In this document: positions 1 to 12,139 of the stretch, piece after piece
Position numbering within the stretch: the first letter of the stretch is position 1
How the letters are laid out: each line of letters opens with the position of its first letter
Assembly: GCA_949752795.1 (NCBI GenBank)
Contig: CATKHW010000562.1
Span: 620,001 to 684,000 of the forward strand
Reading direction: 5' to 3'
Length of the DNA: 64,000 nt
Origin: Hyperoodon ampullatus
Lineage: Eukaryota; Chordata; Mammalia; Artiodactyla; Ziphiidae
Notes under the pieces: generated by a model
What the model saw: only the letters and a program-made list of their open reading frames with translations
What the model was told of the DNA's origin: nothing
Database searches by the model: none
Translations under genes and position numbers: made by a program

Positions 1-235
1 AAAAATGGTACAGATGAACTGTTTTGCAGGGAAGAAATAGAGACAGAGGTAGAGAACAGACGTATGGACACCAAGTGTGGGAAGCCATGGGGTGGTGGTG
101 GTGGGATGAGTTGGGAGATTGGGATTGACCTGTATACATGTATATGCATAAAATACATAACTAATAATAACCTGCTGTATAAAAAATTAAATAAAATTAA
201 ATTTCAAAATTTTAAAAAATAAAATTTAAAAATAA
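1..235 (+). mobile_element. L1 3' UTR end, cut by window edge
   Basis: It matches the 3' UTR and A-rich end of the L1 tail found whole in later units, including the phrase 'aacctgctgtataaaaaatt' and the A/T-rich terminus. Only the last part lies inside the window. Confidence 0.8.
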
Positions 236-480
236 AAGAGGAAAAAGTTCTTCCCTTCACACAGATGTATTTATATGAATGAATTATTTCCATGCTTATA
301 TCTATAAATACATAAAAGAGGAATAAAATCTAACTTGAACCAAAAAAGAAAAAAAAAAACTGAACCCACCAGATAGACAGAGGAAAACCCTATCAGGGCA
401 CTTGTTCCAGCGGTAAACAATTCTGAAATTGGTCAGAGGTGGGGAATCATCTCCCATAGAGCAAGCAGCCCACTCCTAAT
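236..480. other. A-rich segment after the L1 end
   Basis: Unassigned sequence, repeated in every unit. It contains 'cataaaagaggaataaaatc' followed by a poly-A-like run ('aaaaaagaaaaaaaaaa') near 343-359, so it may be the tail of a second retroposed piece. No gene is visible. Confidence 0.5.
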
Positions 481-1140
481 CAAGGGGCGTCCTCATTGCA
501 AAGCTGGGGGCAATGCCGAGACATCTGTGAGTAACCGTGAGCTGAGCCCCAGGCCAGCTGCTCTTGAACTTTTCCCACCCTTCCCAGGTAAAACACCTGA
601 ATATGTACAAGGGCTTGAAAGCCTAGAGGAAGGGGCGTGGAGCCACACCAGCGACAGCACTCAGGCCAACTTGGTGCCTGCAGGCCAGCCAGGATGGTCC
701 TGGCCCTGGGCGCTCTTCTGGAATCTTCCCATTGCCCTGCCTGAGATACCCCTCCTGTCCCGGCACCCACTGCTTTTTTCCTTCCTCACCTCTGTCCGGA
801 GAGAAATTCCAGTGGATGGTAGAGGTGACACATCCTCTTCTTTACAGGTGGCAGCCTGGCAACTCTTGCAGAAAGTCCAGAAGAGACCCACTCACACTGT
901 GCCACCCACAAAGCCGTGGCCCCTCACTCCCTCCCACCAGCACAGCCCCGACACTGCTGACGGGGCAGAGAATATGGAGTCAGGCACAGCTTCAGGGGCT
1001 ATTGCTGCCTGCAGCGCTGTTTATATTGACCTCAACCCAGGCTCACCTGGGGAGGGCCGGCCAGCAGGGTCAGGCTACCCAGGTCAGCTAATCCTCAGCC
1101 CTCAGGGAATCACATTTTTGAAAATGGACCTCGCTTAGGT
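480..1140. repeat. GC-rich block of the 2.73-kb unit, origin unknown
   Basis: This block is clearly richer in G+C than its L1-derived surroundings and recurs in all six units (unit 1 copy given here; others near 3205-3880, 5942-6600, 8666-9340, 11395-12067 and 14125-14790). I do not recognise a family. Its composition and position beside an ERV in unit 6 would fit an LTR or leader fragment, but I find no convincing TG...CA ends or polyadenylation site. Several frames are open on both strands because stop codons are rare in it. Confidence 0.6.
527..1138 (+). other. 203-codon open frame in GC-rich block, doubtful coding
   Basis: An ATG-started frame of 203 codons runs through the unit 1 GC-rich block. 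Equivalent frames are 203 codons in unit 3 (5989-6600), 222 in unit 5 (11399-12067) and 200 in unit 6 (14179-14781, with a diverged C-terminal half). In units 2 and 4 a TGA closes it after 72 codons. The predicted peptide is rich in Pro, Ser, Leu and Gly, with no signal peptide, membrane segment or domain I recognise. A second forward frame (119 codons) and an antisense frame (up to 147 codons) overlap it, as expected from low stop density rather than selection. Most likely not a gene. Confidence 0.2.
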
Positions 1141-1212
1141 AGAATAGAAGCCAAGGAATAAAAGGACACAATGCCATTTGCAGCACCGTAGGTGTGTCTA
1201 GAGGTAATCCCG

Positions 1213-1617
1213 TGAGTTGTTGTAAGTCAGAAAGTGAAAGACACATATCATATCATATCTCTTATAGGTGTGACCGAAAAATGGATACCAGGGCAGATAT
1301 TTCCACGGAGAAGGGCAATCAGAGATTCATTCAACAAACTTATGGTTCACAAATGGAAAGTTGTGAGGATTGGTTTCATTATGATATTGGGGTTAACAGA
1401 CATATACAAACACATGTGACATATATAATCACCAAAGACCTACAGAATACCAAGAGAAGACTACTCAACATTCTGTCATAAGGTACATGGGAAAAGGATT
1501 TCAGGAATAACAGACATATGTATATGTGTAAAAGAGCCACATCTTCCACACCTACAACAAGCCAAACACTGTAATCAAATTACCTGTAATAAAAAATAAA
1601 AAAATAAATTAAAAACA
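1213..1617 (+). mobile_element. Old L1 3' UTR fragment, unit 1
   Basis: The sequence opens with 'gtaagtcagaaagtgaaag' and closes with a spaced A/T-rich end ('ataaaaaaataaattaaaaa'), a layout typical of 3' ends of older laurasiatherian L1 elements. It is more degraded than the L1 tail at the end of the unit, so it is a separate, earlier insertion. Family assignment is by eye. Confidence 0.6.
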
Positions 1618-1746
1618 CGAACAAGAAGTAGTGAGACAAACTTGAGGGGCTTTCTCCTGGCACATTCCATTCTAAATTCCAATCTAGAACACGACTTCCA
1701 TTGAGGCTCTGTTGCCCCAGTAACCAGATTTGGTAAGGGAGAACTG

Positions 1747-1760
1747 CTGCCACCTTGTGG
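1747..1760 (-). promoter_or_regulatory. CTCF-like motif, unit 1
   Basis: The minus strand reads ccacaaggtggcag, which fits the core CTCF pattern CCAsyAGrkGGCrs at 13 of 14 positions. It lies in the unique segment between the two L1 parts. Binding is inference only; a 14-base match can occur by chance, although here it is repeated with the array. Confidence 0.35.
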
Positions 1761-1948
1761 CCGTTTCACACAACAGCAGCTTTAATCCCAGCGCTAATGG
1801 TCAGTTGATATTCAAAATCATTGCAGGCCTGTAAATGACACCTGCCCTGAAAACAAATCCTGGGTTCATATATCGACCAAAAAATTCAAAGGATGTCCAT
1901 ATTTCAAAAGGAAAGTTTCAAAAGGCATATTTTACACAAATTAGTGTT

Positions 1949-1979
1949 CTGCTTCTTTTTCTTTCTTTCTTTTTTTGTT
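1949..1979 (+). repeat. Pyrimidine tract before the L1 tail
   Basis: A run of T with interspersed C ('cttctttttctttctttctt') directly precedes the L1 ORF2 remnant in every full unit (also near 4681, 7414, 10144 and 12871). It could be a reversed A-rich tail or a simple repeat. Confidence 0.6.
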
Positions 1980-1984
1980 AAAAA

Positions 1985-2968
1985 GACGGGAATGGCAAAA
2001 AGCATCCCTCAGAATGGGCGAAAATATTTGCAAACGAATCAGTGGACAAATGTTTAATCTCCAATATATATAAAGAGCTCATGAAGCTTAATATTAAAAA
2101 AAACAAACAACCCAATACAAAAATGGGCAGAAGATCTAAAGAGACGTTTCTTCAAAGAAGACACAGAGATGGCCAAGACGCACATGAAAAGCTGCTCAAC
2201 ATCACTAATTATTAGAGAAATGCAAATCAAAACTACAATGAGGTATCACCTCACACCTGTTAGAATCGGCATCAACAGAAAATCTACAAACAACGAATTC
2301 TGGGGATGGTGTGGTCAAAAGGATCCCTCTTCCACTAGTGGTGGAAATGTAAATTGATACAGTCACGATGGAGAAGAGTATGGAGTTTCCTTAAAAAAAC
2401 TAGAAATAGAATGACCATATGATCCAGCAATCCCACTTCTGGGCATATACCCAGAGAAAACCATAAATCAAAAAGGCACATTCACCACAATGCTCATTTC
2501 AGCACTATTTACGATAGCCAGGTAATGGAAGCAACCTAAATACCCACAGACAGACGAATGGATAAAGATGTGGTACATATATAAAATGGAATATTACTCA
2601 GCCATAAGAAGGAATGAAACTGGGTCATTTGTAGAGACGTCGATGGATCTAGAGACTGCCATACAGAATGAAGTAAGTCAGAAAGAGAAAAACAAATATT
2701 GTATATTAATGCATATATGTGGAACCTAGAAAAATGGTACAGATGAACTGGTTTGCAGGGAAGAAATAGAGACACAGAGGTAGAGAACACACGTATGGAC
2801 ACCAAGTGTGGGAAGCCATGGGGAGGTGGTGTTGGGATGAGTTGGGAGACTGGGATTGACCTGTATACATGTATATGCATAAAATACATAACTAATAATA
2901 ACCTGCTGTATAAAAAAATAAATAAAATTAAATTTCAAAATTTTTCAAAATAAAATTTAAAAATAAAA
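1985..2968 (+). mobile_element. L1 tail (ORF2 C-terminus and 3' UTR), unit 1-2
   Basis: The sequence encodes, in pieces, the C-terminal part of L1 ORF2 protein (for example a '[16 protein letters not shown]' stretch readable in the sister copies) and continues into an L1 3' UTR and A-rich end. This is the usual 5'-truncated form. The frame is broken: in this copy the ORF2 match passes between frames within its first 200 bases, and it is frameshifted again at the 'ccactagtggtggaaatg' region. Not mobile. It spans the arbitrary unit boundary, so in the ancestral unit it was one insertion next to the A-rich segment. Confidence 0.85.
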
Positions 2969-3951
2969 CAGAAAAAAGTTCTTCCCTTCACACAGATGTA
3001 TTTATATGAATGAATTATTTCCATGCTTATATCTATAAATACATAAAAGAGGAATAAAATCTAACTTGAACCAAAAAAGAAAAAAAAAAACCTGAACCCA
3101 CGAGTTAGACAGAGGGAAACCCTATCAGGGCACTTGCTCCAGCGGTAAACAATTCTGAAATTGGTCAGAGGTGGGGAATCATCTCCCATAGAGCCAGCAG
3201 CCCACTCCTATGCAAGGAGCTTCCTCATTGCAAAGGGGGGTCCATGCCGAGGCATCTGTGAGTAACCGTGAGCTGAGCACCAGGCCAGCTGCTCTTGAAC
3301 TTTTCCCACCCTTCCCAGGTAAAACACCTGAATATGTACAAGGGCTTGAAAGCCTAGAGGAAGGGGCGTGGAGCCACACCAGCGACAGCACACAGGCCAA
3401 CTTGGTGCCAGCAGGCCAGCCAGGATGATCCTGGACCTGGACGCTCTTCTGGAATCTTTCCATTGCCCTGCCTGAGATACCCCTACTGTCCCAGCACCCA
3501 CTGCTTTTTTCCTTCCTCACCTTGGTCCGTAGAGAAATTCCAGCGGAAGGTATGTGTGCCACGTCCTCTTCTTTACAGGTGGAAGCCTGGCAACTCCTGC
3601 AGAAAGTCCAGCAGAGACCCACTCACACCGGGCCACCCACAAAGCCGTGACCCCTCACTCCCTCCCACCAGCACAGCCCCGACACTGCTGATGGTGCAGA
3701 GAATATGGAGTCAGGCACAGCTTCAGGGGCTATTGCTGCCTGCAGCGCTGTTTATATTGACCTCAAATCAGGCACACCTGGGGAGGGCCGGCCAGCAGGG
3801 TCAGGCTACCCAGGTCAGCTAATCCTCAGCCCTCAGGAAATCACATTGTTGAAAATGGACCTCGCTAAGGCAGAATAGAAGCCAAGGAATAAAAGGACAC
3901 AATGCCATTTGCAGCACCGTAGGTGTGTCTAGAGGTAATCACGTGACTTTT

Positions 3952-4347
3952 AGTAAGTCAGAAATGAATGACACATATCATATCATATCTCTTATAGGTG
4001 TGACCGAAAAACGGATACCAGGGCAGATATTTCCACGGAGAAGGGAAATCAGAGATTCATTCAACAAACTTATGGTTCACCAATGGAAAGGTGTGAGGAT
4101 TGGTTTCATTATGATATTGGGGTTAACAGACATATACAAACACAGGTGACATATATAATCACCAAAGACCTACAGAATACCAAGAGAAGACTACTCCACA
4201 TTCTGTCATAAGGTACATGGGAAAAGGATCCCAGGAAGAACAGACATATGTATATGTGTAAAAGAGCCACATCTTCCACACCTACAACAAGCCAAACATT
4301 GTAATCAAATTTGCTGTAATAAAAAATAAAAAAATAAATTAAAAACA
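3952..4347 (+). mobile_element. Old L1 3' UTR fragment, unit 2
   Basis: Unit 2 copy of the degraded L1 3' end, with a four-base difference in the opening 'gtaagtcagaaatgaatg' (two bases missing against unit 4). Confidence 0.6.
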
Positions 4348-4476
4348 TGAACAAGAAGTAGTGAGACAAACTTGAGGGGCTTTCTCCTGGCACATTCCAT
4401 TCTAAATTCCAATCTAGAACACGACTTCCATTGAGGCTCTGTTGCCCCAGTAACCAGATTTGGTAAGGGAGACCTG

Positions 4477-4490
4477 GTGCCACCTTGTGG
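4477..4490 (-). promoter_or_regulatory. CTCF-like motif, unit 2
   Basis: Minus strand ccacaaggtggcac. The last base differs from unit 1 but is still allowed by the consensus. Confidence 0.35.
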
Positions 4491-4708
4491 CCATTTCACA
4501 CAACAGCAGCTTTAATCCCAGCGCTAATGGTCAGTTGATATTCAAAATCATTGCAGGCATGTAAATGACACCTGCCCTGAAAACAAATCCTGGGTTCATA
4601 TATCGACCAAAAAATTCAATGGACGTCCATATTTCAAAACGACAGTTTCAAAAGGCATATTTTACACACATTAGTGTTCTGCTTCTTTTTCTTTCTTTCT
4701 TTTTTTGT

Positions 4709-5699
4709 TAAAAAAAAACGGGAATGGCAAAAAGCATCCCTCAGAATGGGCGAAAATATTTGCAAACGAATCAATGGACAAAGGTTTAATCTCCAATATA
4801 TATAAAGAGCTCATGCAGCTTAATATTAAAAAAACAAACAACCCAATACAAAAATGGGCAGAAGATCTAAAGAGACGTTTCTTCAAGGAAGACACAGAGA
4901 TGGCCAAGACGCACATGAAAAGCTGCTCAACATCACTAATTATTAGAGAAATGCAAATCAAAACTCCACTGAGGTATCACCTCACACCTGTTACAATTGG
5001 CATCATCAGAAAATCTACAAACAACGAATTCTGGGGAGGGTGTTGACAAAAGGATCCCTCTTCCACTAGTGGTGGAAATGTAAATTGATACAGTCACGGT
5101 GGAGAACAGTATGGAGTTTCCTTAAAAAAACTAGAAATAGAATTACCATATGATCCAGCAATCCCACTTCTGGGCATATACCCAGAGAAAACCATAAATC
5201 AAAAAGGCACATTCACCACAATGCTCATTTCAGCACTATTTGCGATAGCCAGGTAATGGAAGCAACCTAAATACCCACAGACAGACGAATGGATAAAGAT
5301 GTGGTACATATATAAAATGGAATATTACTCAGCCATAAGAAGGAATGAAACTGGGTCATTTGTAGAGACGTCGATGGATCTAGAGACAGTCATACAGAAT
5401 GAAGTAAGTCAGAAAGAGAAAAACAAATATTGTATATTAATGCATATATGTGGAACCTAGAAAAATGGTACAGATGAACTGGTTTGCAGGGAAGAAATAG
5501 AGACAGAGGTAGAGAACAGACGTATGGACACCAAGTGTGGGAAGCCATGGGGAGGTGGTGGTGGGATGAGTTGGGAGATTGGGATTGACCTGTATACATG
5601 TATATGCATAAAATACATAACTAATAATAACCTGCTGTATAAAAAATTAAATAAAATTAAATTTCAAAATTTTAAAAAATAAAATTTAAAAATAAAACA
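4709..5699 (+). mobile_element. L1 tail, unit 2-3
   Basis: Same truncated L1. Here the ORF2 C-terminal match stays in one frame for about 110 codons (4705-5046) before a TGA at 'gggtgttgac', making it the clearest L1 protein remnant together with the unit 4 copy. Domain-wise this is the region downstream of reverse transcriptase. No endonuclease or RT is present. Confidence 0.85.
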
Positions 5700-5988
5700 G
5701 GAAAAAGTTCTTCCCTTCACACAGATGTATTTATATGAATGAATTATTTCCATGCTTATATCTATAAATACATAAAAGAGGAATAAAATCTAACTTGAAC
5801 CAAAAAAGAAAAAAAAAAAAACTGAACCCACCAGATAGACAGAGGAAAACCCTATCAGGGCACTTGTTCCAGCGGTAAACAATTCTGAAATTGGTCAGAG
5901 GTGGGGAATCATCTCCCATAGAGCAAGCAGCCCACTCCTAATCAAGGGGCGTCCTCATTGCAAAGCTGGGGGCAATGCCGAGACATCT

Positions 5989-6600
5989 GTGAGTAACCGT
6001 GAGCTGAGCCCCAGGCCAGCTGCTCTTGAACTTTTCCCACCCTTCCCAGGTAAAACACCTGAATATGTACAAGGGCTTGAAAGCCTAGAGGAAGGGGCGT
6101 GGAGCCACACCAGCGACAGCACTCAGGCCAACTTGGTGCCTGCAGGCCAGCCAGGATGGTCCTGGCCCTGGGCGCTCTTCTGGAAACTTCCCATTGCCCT
6201 GCCTGAGATACCCCTCCTGTCCCGGCACCCACTGCTTTTTTCCTTCCTCACCTCTGTCCGGAGAGAAATTCCAGTGGATGGTAGAGGTGACACATCCTCT
6301 TCTTTACAGGTGGCAGCCTGGCAACTCTTGCAGAAAGTCCAGAAGAGACCCACTCACACTGTGCCACCCACAAAGCCGTGGCCCCTCACTCCCTCCCACC
6401 AGCACAGCCCCGACACTGCTGACGGGGCAGAGAATATGGAGTCAGGCACAGCTTCAGGGGCTATTGCTGCCTGCAGCGCTGTTTATATTGACATCAACCC
6501 AGGCTCACCTGGGGAGGGCCGGCCAGCAGGGTCAGGCTACCCAGGTCAGCTAATCCTCAGCCCTCAGGGAATCACATTTTTGAAAATGGACCTCGCTTAG
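5989..6600 (+). other. 203-codon open frame, unit 3 copy, doubtful coding
   Basis: Same frame as in unit 1 with two amino-acid changes (Asn to Lys and Leu to Ile). The very small divergence reflects recent array homogenisation and says nothing about coding constraint. Confidence 0.2.
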
Positions 6601-6674
6601 GTAGAATAGAAGCCAAGGAATAAAAGGACACAATGCCATTTGCAGCAACGTAGGTGTGTCTAGAGGTAATCCCG

Positions 6675-7079
6675 TGAGTTGTTGTAAGTCAGAAAGTGAA
6701 AGACACATATCATATCATATCTCTTATAGGTGTGACCGAAAAATGGATACCAGGGCAGATATTTCCACGGAGAAGGGCAATCAGAGATTCATTCAACAAA
6801 CTTATGGTTCACCAATGGAAAGGTGTGAGGATTGGTTTCATTATGATATTGGGGTTAACAGACATATACAAACACATGTGACATATATAATCACCAAAGA
6901 CCTACAGAATACCAAGAGAAGACTACTCAACATTCTGTCATAAGGTACATGGGAAAAGGATTTCAGGAATAACAGACATATGTATATGTGTAAAAGAGCC
7001 ACATCTTCCACACCTACAACAAGCCAAACACTGTAATCAAATTACCTGTAATAAAAAATAAAAAAATAAATTAAAAACA
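6675..7079 (+). mobile_element. Old L1 3' UTR fragment, unit 3
   Basis: Unit 3 copy, nearly the same as unit 1. Confidence 0.6.
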
Positions 7080-7208
7080 CGAACAAGAAGTAGTGAGACA
7101 AACTTGAGGGGCTTTCTCCTGGCACATTCCATTCTAAATTCCAATCTAGAACACGACTTCCATTGAGGCTCTGTTGCCCCAGTAACCAGATTTGGTAAGG
7201 GAGAACTG

Positions 7209-7222
7209 CTGCCACCTTGTGG
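7209..7222 (-). promoter_or_regulatory. CTCF-like motif, unit 3
   Basis: Minus strand ccacaaggtggcag, the same as unit 1. Confidence 0.35.
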
Positions 7223-7445
7223 CCGTTTCACACAACAGCAGCTTTAATCCCAGCGCTAATGGTCAGTTGATATTCAAAATCATTGCAGGCCTGTAAATGA
7301 CACCTGCCCTGAAAACAAATCCTGGGTTCATATATCGACCAAAAAATTCAAAGGATGTCCATATTTCAAAAGGAAAGTTTCAAAAGGCATATTTTACACA
7401 AATTAGTGTTCTGCTTCTTTTTCTTTCTTTCTTTTTTTGTTAAAA

Positions 7446-8433
7446 AGACGGGAATGGCAAAAAGCATCCCTCAGAATGGGCGAAAATATTTGCAAACGAA
7501 TCAGTGGACAAATGTTTAATCTCCAATATATATAAAGAGCTCATGAAGCTTAATATTAAAAAAAACAAACAACCCAATACAAAAATGGGCAGAAGATCTA
7601 AAGAGACGTTTCTTCAAAGAAGACACAGAGATGGCCAAGGCGCACATGAAAAGCTGCTCAACATCACTAATTATTAGAGAAATGCAAATCAAAACTACAA
7701 TGAGGTATCACCTCACACCTGTTAGAATCGGCATCAACAGAAAATCTACAGACAACGAATTCTGGGGAGGGTGTGGTCAAAAGGATCCCTCTTCCACTAG
7801 TGGTGGAAATGTAAATTGATACAGTCACGATGGAGAACAGTATGGAGTTTCCTTAAAAAAACTAGAAATAGAATTACCATATGATCCAGCAATCCCACTT
7901 CTGGGCATATACCCAGAGAAAACCATAAATCAAAAAGGCACATTCACCACAATGCTCATTTCAGCACTATTTACGATAGCCAGGTAATGGAAGCAACCTA
8001 AATACCCACAGACAGACGAATGGATAAAGATGTGGTACATATATAAAATGGAATATTACTCAGCCATAAGAAGGAATGAAACTGGGTCATTTGTAGATAC
8101 GTCGATGGATCTAGAGACTGCCATACAGAATGAAGTAAGTCAGAAAGAGAAAAACAAATATTGTATATTAATGCATATATGTGGAACCTAGAAAAATGGT
8201 ACAGATGAACTGGTTTGCAGGGAAGAAATAGAGACACAGAGGTAGAGAACACACGTATGGACACCAAGTGTGGGAAGCCATGGGGAGGTGGTGTTGGGAT
8301 GAGTTGGGAGACTGGGATTGACCTGTATACATGTATATGCATAAAATACATAACTAATAATAACCTGCTGTATAAAAAAATAAATAAAATTAAATTTCAA
8401 AATTTTTAAAAATAAAATTTAAAAATAAAACAG
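7446..8433 (+). mobile_element. L1 tail, unit 3-4
   Basis: Same truncated L1, close to the unit 1 copy in its ORF2 part, with the same early frame break. Confidence 0.85.
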
Positions 8434-9410
8434 AAAAAAGTTCTTCCCTTCACACAGATGTATTTATATGAACGAATTATTTCCATGCTTATATCTATAA
8501 ATACATAAAAGAGGAATAAAATCTAACTTGAACCAAAAAAGAAAAAAAAAACCTGAACCCACGAGTTAGACAGAGGGAAACCCTATCAGGGCACTTGCTC
8601 CAGCGGTAAACAATTCTGAAATTGGTCAGAGGTGGGGAATCATCTCCCATAGAGCCAGCAGCCCACTCCTATGCAAGGAGCTTCCTCATTGCAAAGGGGG
8701 GTCCATGCCGAGGCATCTGTGAGTAACCGTGAGCTGAGCACCAGGCCAGCTGCTCTTGAACTTTTCCCACCCTTCCCAGGTAAAACACCTGAATATGTAC
8801 AAGGGCTTGAAAGCCTAGAGGAAGGGGCGTGGAGCCACACCAGCGACAGCACACAGGCCAACTTGGTGCCAGCAGGACAGCCAGGATGATCCTGGACCTG
8901 GACGCTCTTCTGGAATCTTTCCATTGCCCTGCCTGAGATACCCCTACTGTCCCAGCACCCACTGCTTTTTTCCTTCCTCACCTCGGTCCATAGAGAAATT
9001 CCAGCGGAAGGTATGTGTGCCACATCCTCTTCTTTACAGGTGGAAGCCTGGCAACTCCTGCAGAAAGTCCAGCAGAGACCCACTCACACCGGGCCACCCA
9101 CAAAGCCGTGGCCCCTCACTCCCTCCCACCAGCACAGCCCCGACACTGCTGATGGTGCAGAGAATATGGAGTCAGGCACAGCTTCAGGGGCTATTGCTGC
9201 CTGCAGTGCTGTTTATATTGACCTCAAATCAGGCACACCTGGGGAGGGCCGGCCAGCAGGGTCAGGCTACCCAGGTCAGCTAATCCTCAGCCCTCAGGAA
9301 ATCACATTGTTGAAAATGGACCTCGCTAAGGCAGAATAGAAGCCAAGGAATAAAAGGACACAATGCCATTTGCAGCACCGTAGGTGTGACTAGAGGTAAT
9401 CACGTGACTT

Positions 9411-9810
9411 TTAGTAAGTCAGAAAGTGAATGACACATATCATATCATATCTCTTATAGGTGTGACCGAAAAACGGATACCAGGGCAGATATTTCCACGG
9501 AGAAGGGAAATCAGAGATTCATTCAACAAACTTATGGTTCACCAATGGAAAGGTGTGAGTATTGGTTTCATTATGATATTGGGGTTAACAGACATATACA
9601 AACACAGGTGACATATATAATCACCAAAGACCTACAGAATACCAAGAGAAGACTACTCAACATTCTGTCATAAGGTACATGGGAAAAGGATCCCAGGAAG
9701 AACAGACATATGTATATGTGTAAAAGAGCCACATCTTCCACACCTACAACAAGCCAAACATTGTAATCAAATTTGCTGTAATAAAAAATAAAAAAATAAA
9801 TTAAAAACAT
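9411..9810 (+). mobile_element. Old L1 3' UTR fragment, unit 4
   Basis: Unit 4 copy, nearly the same as unit 2. Confidence 0.6.
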
Positions 9811-9938
9811 GAACAAGAAGTAGTGAGACAAACTTGAGGGGCTTTCTCCTGGCACATTCCATTCTAAATTCCAATCTAGAACACGACTTCCATTGAGGCT
9901 CTGTTGCCCCAGTAACCAGATTTGGTAAGGGAGACCTG

Positions 9939-9952
9939 GTGCCACCTTGTGG
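9939..9952 (-). promoter_or_regulatory. CTCF-like motif, unit 4
   Basis: Minus strand ccacaaggtggcac, the same as unit 2. Confidence 0.35.
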
Positions 9953-10171
9953 CCATTTCACACAACAGCAGCTTTAATCCCAGCTCTAATGGTCAGATGA
10001 TATTCAAAATCATTGTAGGACTGTAAATGACACCTGCACTGAAAACAAATCCTGGGTTCATATATCGACCAAAAAATTCAAAGGACGTCCATATTTCAAA
10101 ACGACAGTTTCAAAAGGCATATTTTACACACATTAGTGTTCTGCTTCTTTTTCTTTCTTTCTTTTTTTGTT

Positions 10172-11160
10172 AAAAAAAACGGGAATGGAAAAAAGCATCC
10201 CTCAGAATGGGCGAAAATATTTGCAAACGAATCAATGGACAAAGGTTTAATCTCCAATATATATAAAGAGCTCATGCAGCTTAATATTAAAAAAACAAAC
10301 AACCCAATACAAAAATGGGCAGAAGATCTAAAGAGACGTTTCTTCAAGGAAGACACAGAGATGGCCAAGACGCACATGAAAAGCTGCTCAACATCACTAA
10401 TTATTAGAGAAATGCAAATCAAAACTCCACTGAGGTATCACCTCACACCTGTTACAATTGGCATCATCAGAAAATCTACAAACAACGAATTCTGGGGAGG
10501 GTGTTGACAAAAGGATCCCTCTTCCACTAGTGGTGGAAATGTAAATTGATACAGTCACGGTGGAGAACAGTATGGAGTTTCCTTAAAAAGACTAGAAATA
10601 GAATTACCATATGATCCAGCAATCCCACTTCTGGGCATATACCCAGAGAAAACCATAAATCAAAAAGGCACATTCACCACAATGCTCATTTCAGCACTAT
10701 TTGCGATAGCCAGGTAATGGAAGCAACCTAAATACCCACAGACAGACGAATGGATAAAGATGTGGTACATATATAAAATGGAATATTACTCAGCCATAAG
10801 AAGGAATGAAACTGGGTCATTTGTAGAGACGTCGATGGATCTAGAGACAGTCATACAGAATGAAGTAAGTCAGAAAGAGAAAAACAAATATTGTATATTA
10901 ATGCATATATGTGGAACCTAGAAAAATGGTACAGATGAACTGGTTTGCAGGGAAGAAATAGAGACAGAGGTAGAGAACAGACGTATGGACACCAAGTGTG
11001 GGAAGCCATGGGGTGGTGGTGGTGGGATGAGTTGGGAGATTGGGATTGACCTGTATACATGTATATGCATAAAATACATAACTAATAATAACCTGCTGTA
11101 TAAAAAAATAAATAAAATTAAATTTCAAAATTTTAAAAAATAAAATTTAAAAATAAAAGA
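10172..11160 (+). mobile_element. L1 tail, unit 4-5
   Basis: Same truncated L1, with an ORF2-like frame open from 10,136 to 10,507 as in unit 2, closed by the same TGA. Confidence 0.85.
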
Positions 11161-11398
11161 GGAAAAAGTTCTTCCCTTCACACAGATGAATTTATATGAA
11201 TGAATTATTTCCATGCTTATATCTATAAATACATAAAAGAGGAATAAAATCTAACTTGAACCAAAAAAGAAAAAAAAAACCTGAACCCACGAGTTAGACA
11301 GAGGGAAACCCTATCAGGGCACTTGCTCCAGCGGTAAACAATTCTGAAATTGGTCAGAGGTGGGGAATCATCTCCCATAGAGCCAGCAGCCCACTCCT

Positions 11399-12067
11399 AT
11401 GCAAGGAGCTTCCTCATTGCAAAGGGGGGTCCATGCCGAGGCATCTGTGAGTAACCGTGAGCTGAGCACCAGGCCAGCTGCTCTTGAACTTTTCCCACCC
11501 TTCCCAGGTAAAACACCTGAATATGTACAAGGGCTTGAAAGCCTAGAGGAAGGGGCGTGGAGCCACACCAGCGACAGCACACAGGCCAACTTGGTGCCAG
11601 CAGGCCAGCCAGGATGGTCCTGGCCCTGGGCACTCTTCTGGAAACTTTCCATTGCCCTGCCTGAGATACCACTACTGTCCCAGCACCCACTGCTTTTTTC
11701 CTTCCTCACCTCTGTCCGGAGAGAAATTCCAGTGGATGGTAGAGGTGACACATCCTCTTCTTTACAGGTGGAAGCCTGGCAACTCCTGCAGAAAGTCCAG
11801 CAGAGACCCACTCACACCGGGCCACCCACAAAGCCGTGGCCCCTCACTCCCTCCCACCAGCACAGCCCCGAGACTGCTGACGGTGCAGAGAATATGGAGT
11901 CAGGCACAGCTTCAGGGGCTATTGCTGCCTGCAGCGCTGTTTATATTGACCTCAACCCAGGCACACCTGGGGAGGGCCGGCCGGCAGGGTCAGGCTACCC
12001 AGGTCAGCTAATCCTCAGCCCTCAGGGAATCACATTGTTGAAAATGGGCCTCGCTAAGGCAGAATAG
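11399..12067 (+). other. 222-codon open frame, unit 5 copy, doubtful coding
   Basis: This is the longest single open frame in the window. It has an upstream ATG that subtype A lacks, and it stays open because this hybrid unit lacks the subtype B stop. The product has no recognisable domain, and the antisense strand is also open for 147 codons (11,368-11,811). Read as a chance frame in GC-rich repeat DNA. Confidence 0.2.
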
Positions 12068-12139
12068 AAGCCAAGGAATAAAAGGACACAATGCCATTTG
12101 CAGCACCGTAGGTGTGTCTAGATGTAATCACGTGACTTG

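Larger units (their letters stand above)
1..2729 (+). repeat. 2.73-kb unit 1 (subtype A)
   Basis: Subtype A is marked at its start by a 'gacagaggtagagaacagac' variant and a GC-rich block reading 'caatgccgagacatctg'. Unit 3 shares these and is nearly identical to unit 1 at an offset of 5461-5462 bp. Confidence 0.85.
2730..5460 (+). repeat. 2.73-kb unit 2 (subtype B)
   Basis: Subtype B carries 'gacacagaggtagagaacac', 'ggaggtggtgttggg' and a TGA near 3426 that closes the forward open frame of the GC-rich block. Its closest relative in the window is unit 4, 5461-5462 bp away, not its neighbours. Confidence 0.85.
5461..8191 (+). repeat. 2.73-kb unit 3 (subtype A)
   Basis: Near copy of unit 1, including the GC-rich block and the old L1 part. 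It differs by scattered single bases, for example in the sequence around 6184 and 6492. Confidence 0.85.
8192..10921 (+). repeat. 2.73-kb unit 4 (subtype B)
   Basis: Near copy of unit 2, with the same stop in the GC-rich block (TGA near 8887) and the same 'cacgtgacttttagtaagtc' variant before the old L1 part. Confidence 0.85.

Noticed and set aside
4705..5046. Active L1 or functional ORF2
   Set aside because: Only the C-terminal end and 3' UTR remain, with stops and frameshifts. No endonuclease or reverse transcriptase region is present.
11368..11811. 147-codon antisense frame in the GC-rich block as a gene
   Set aside because: It overlaps two forward open frames, exists only in units 2, 4 and 5, and has no recognisable domain or signal.
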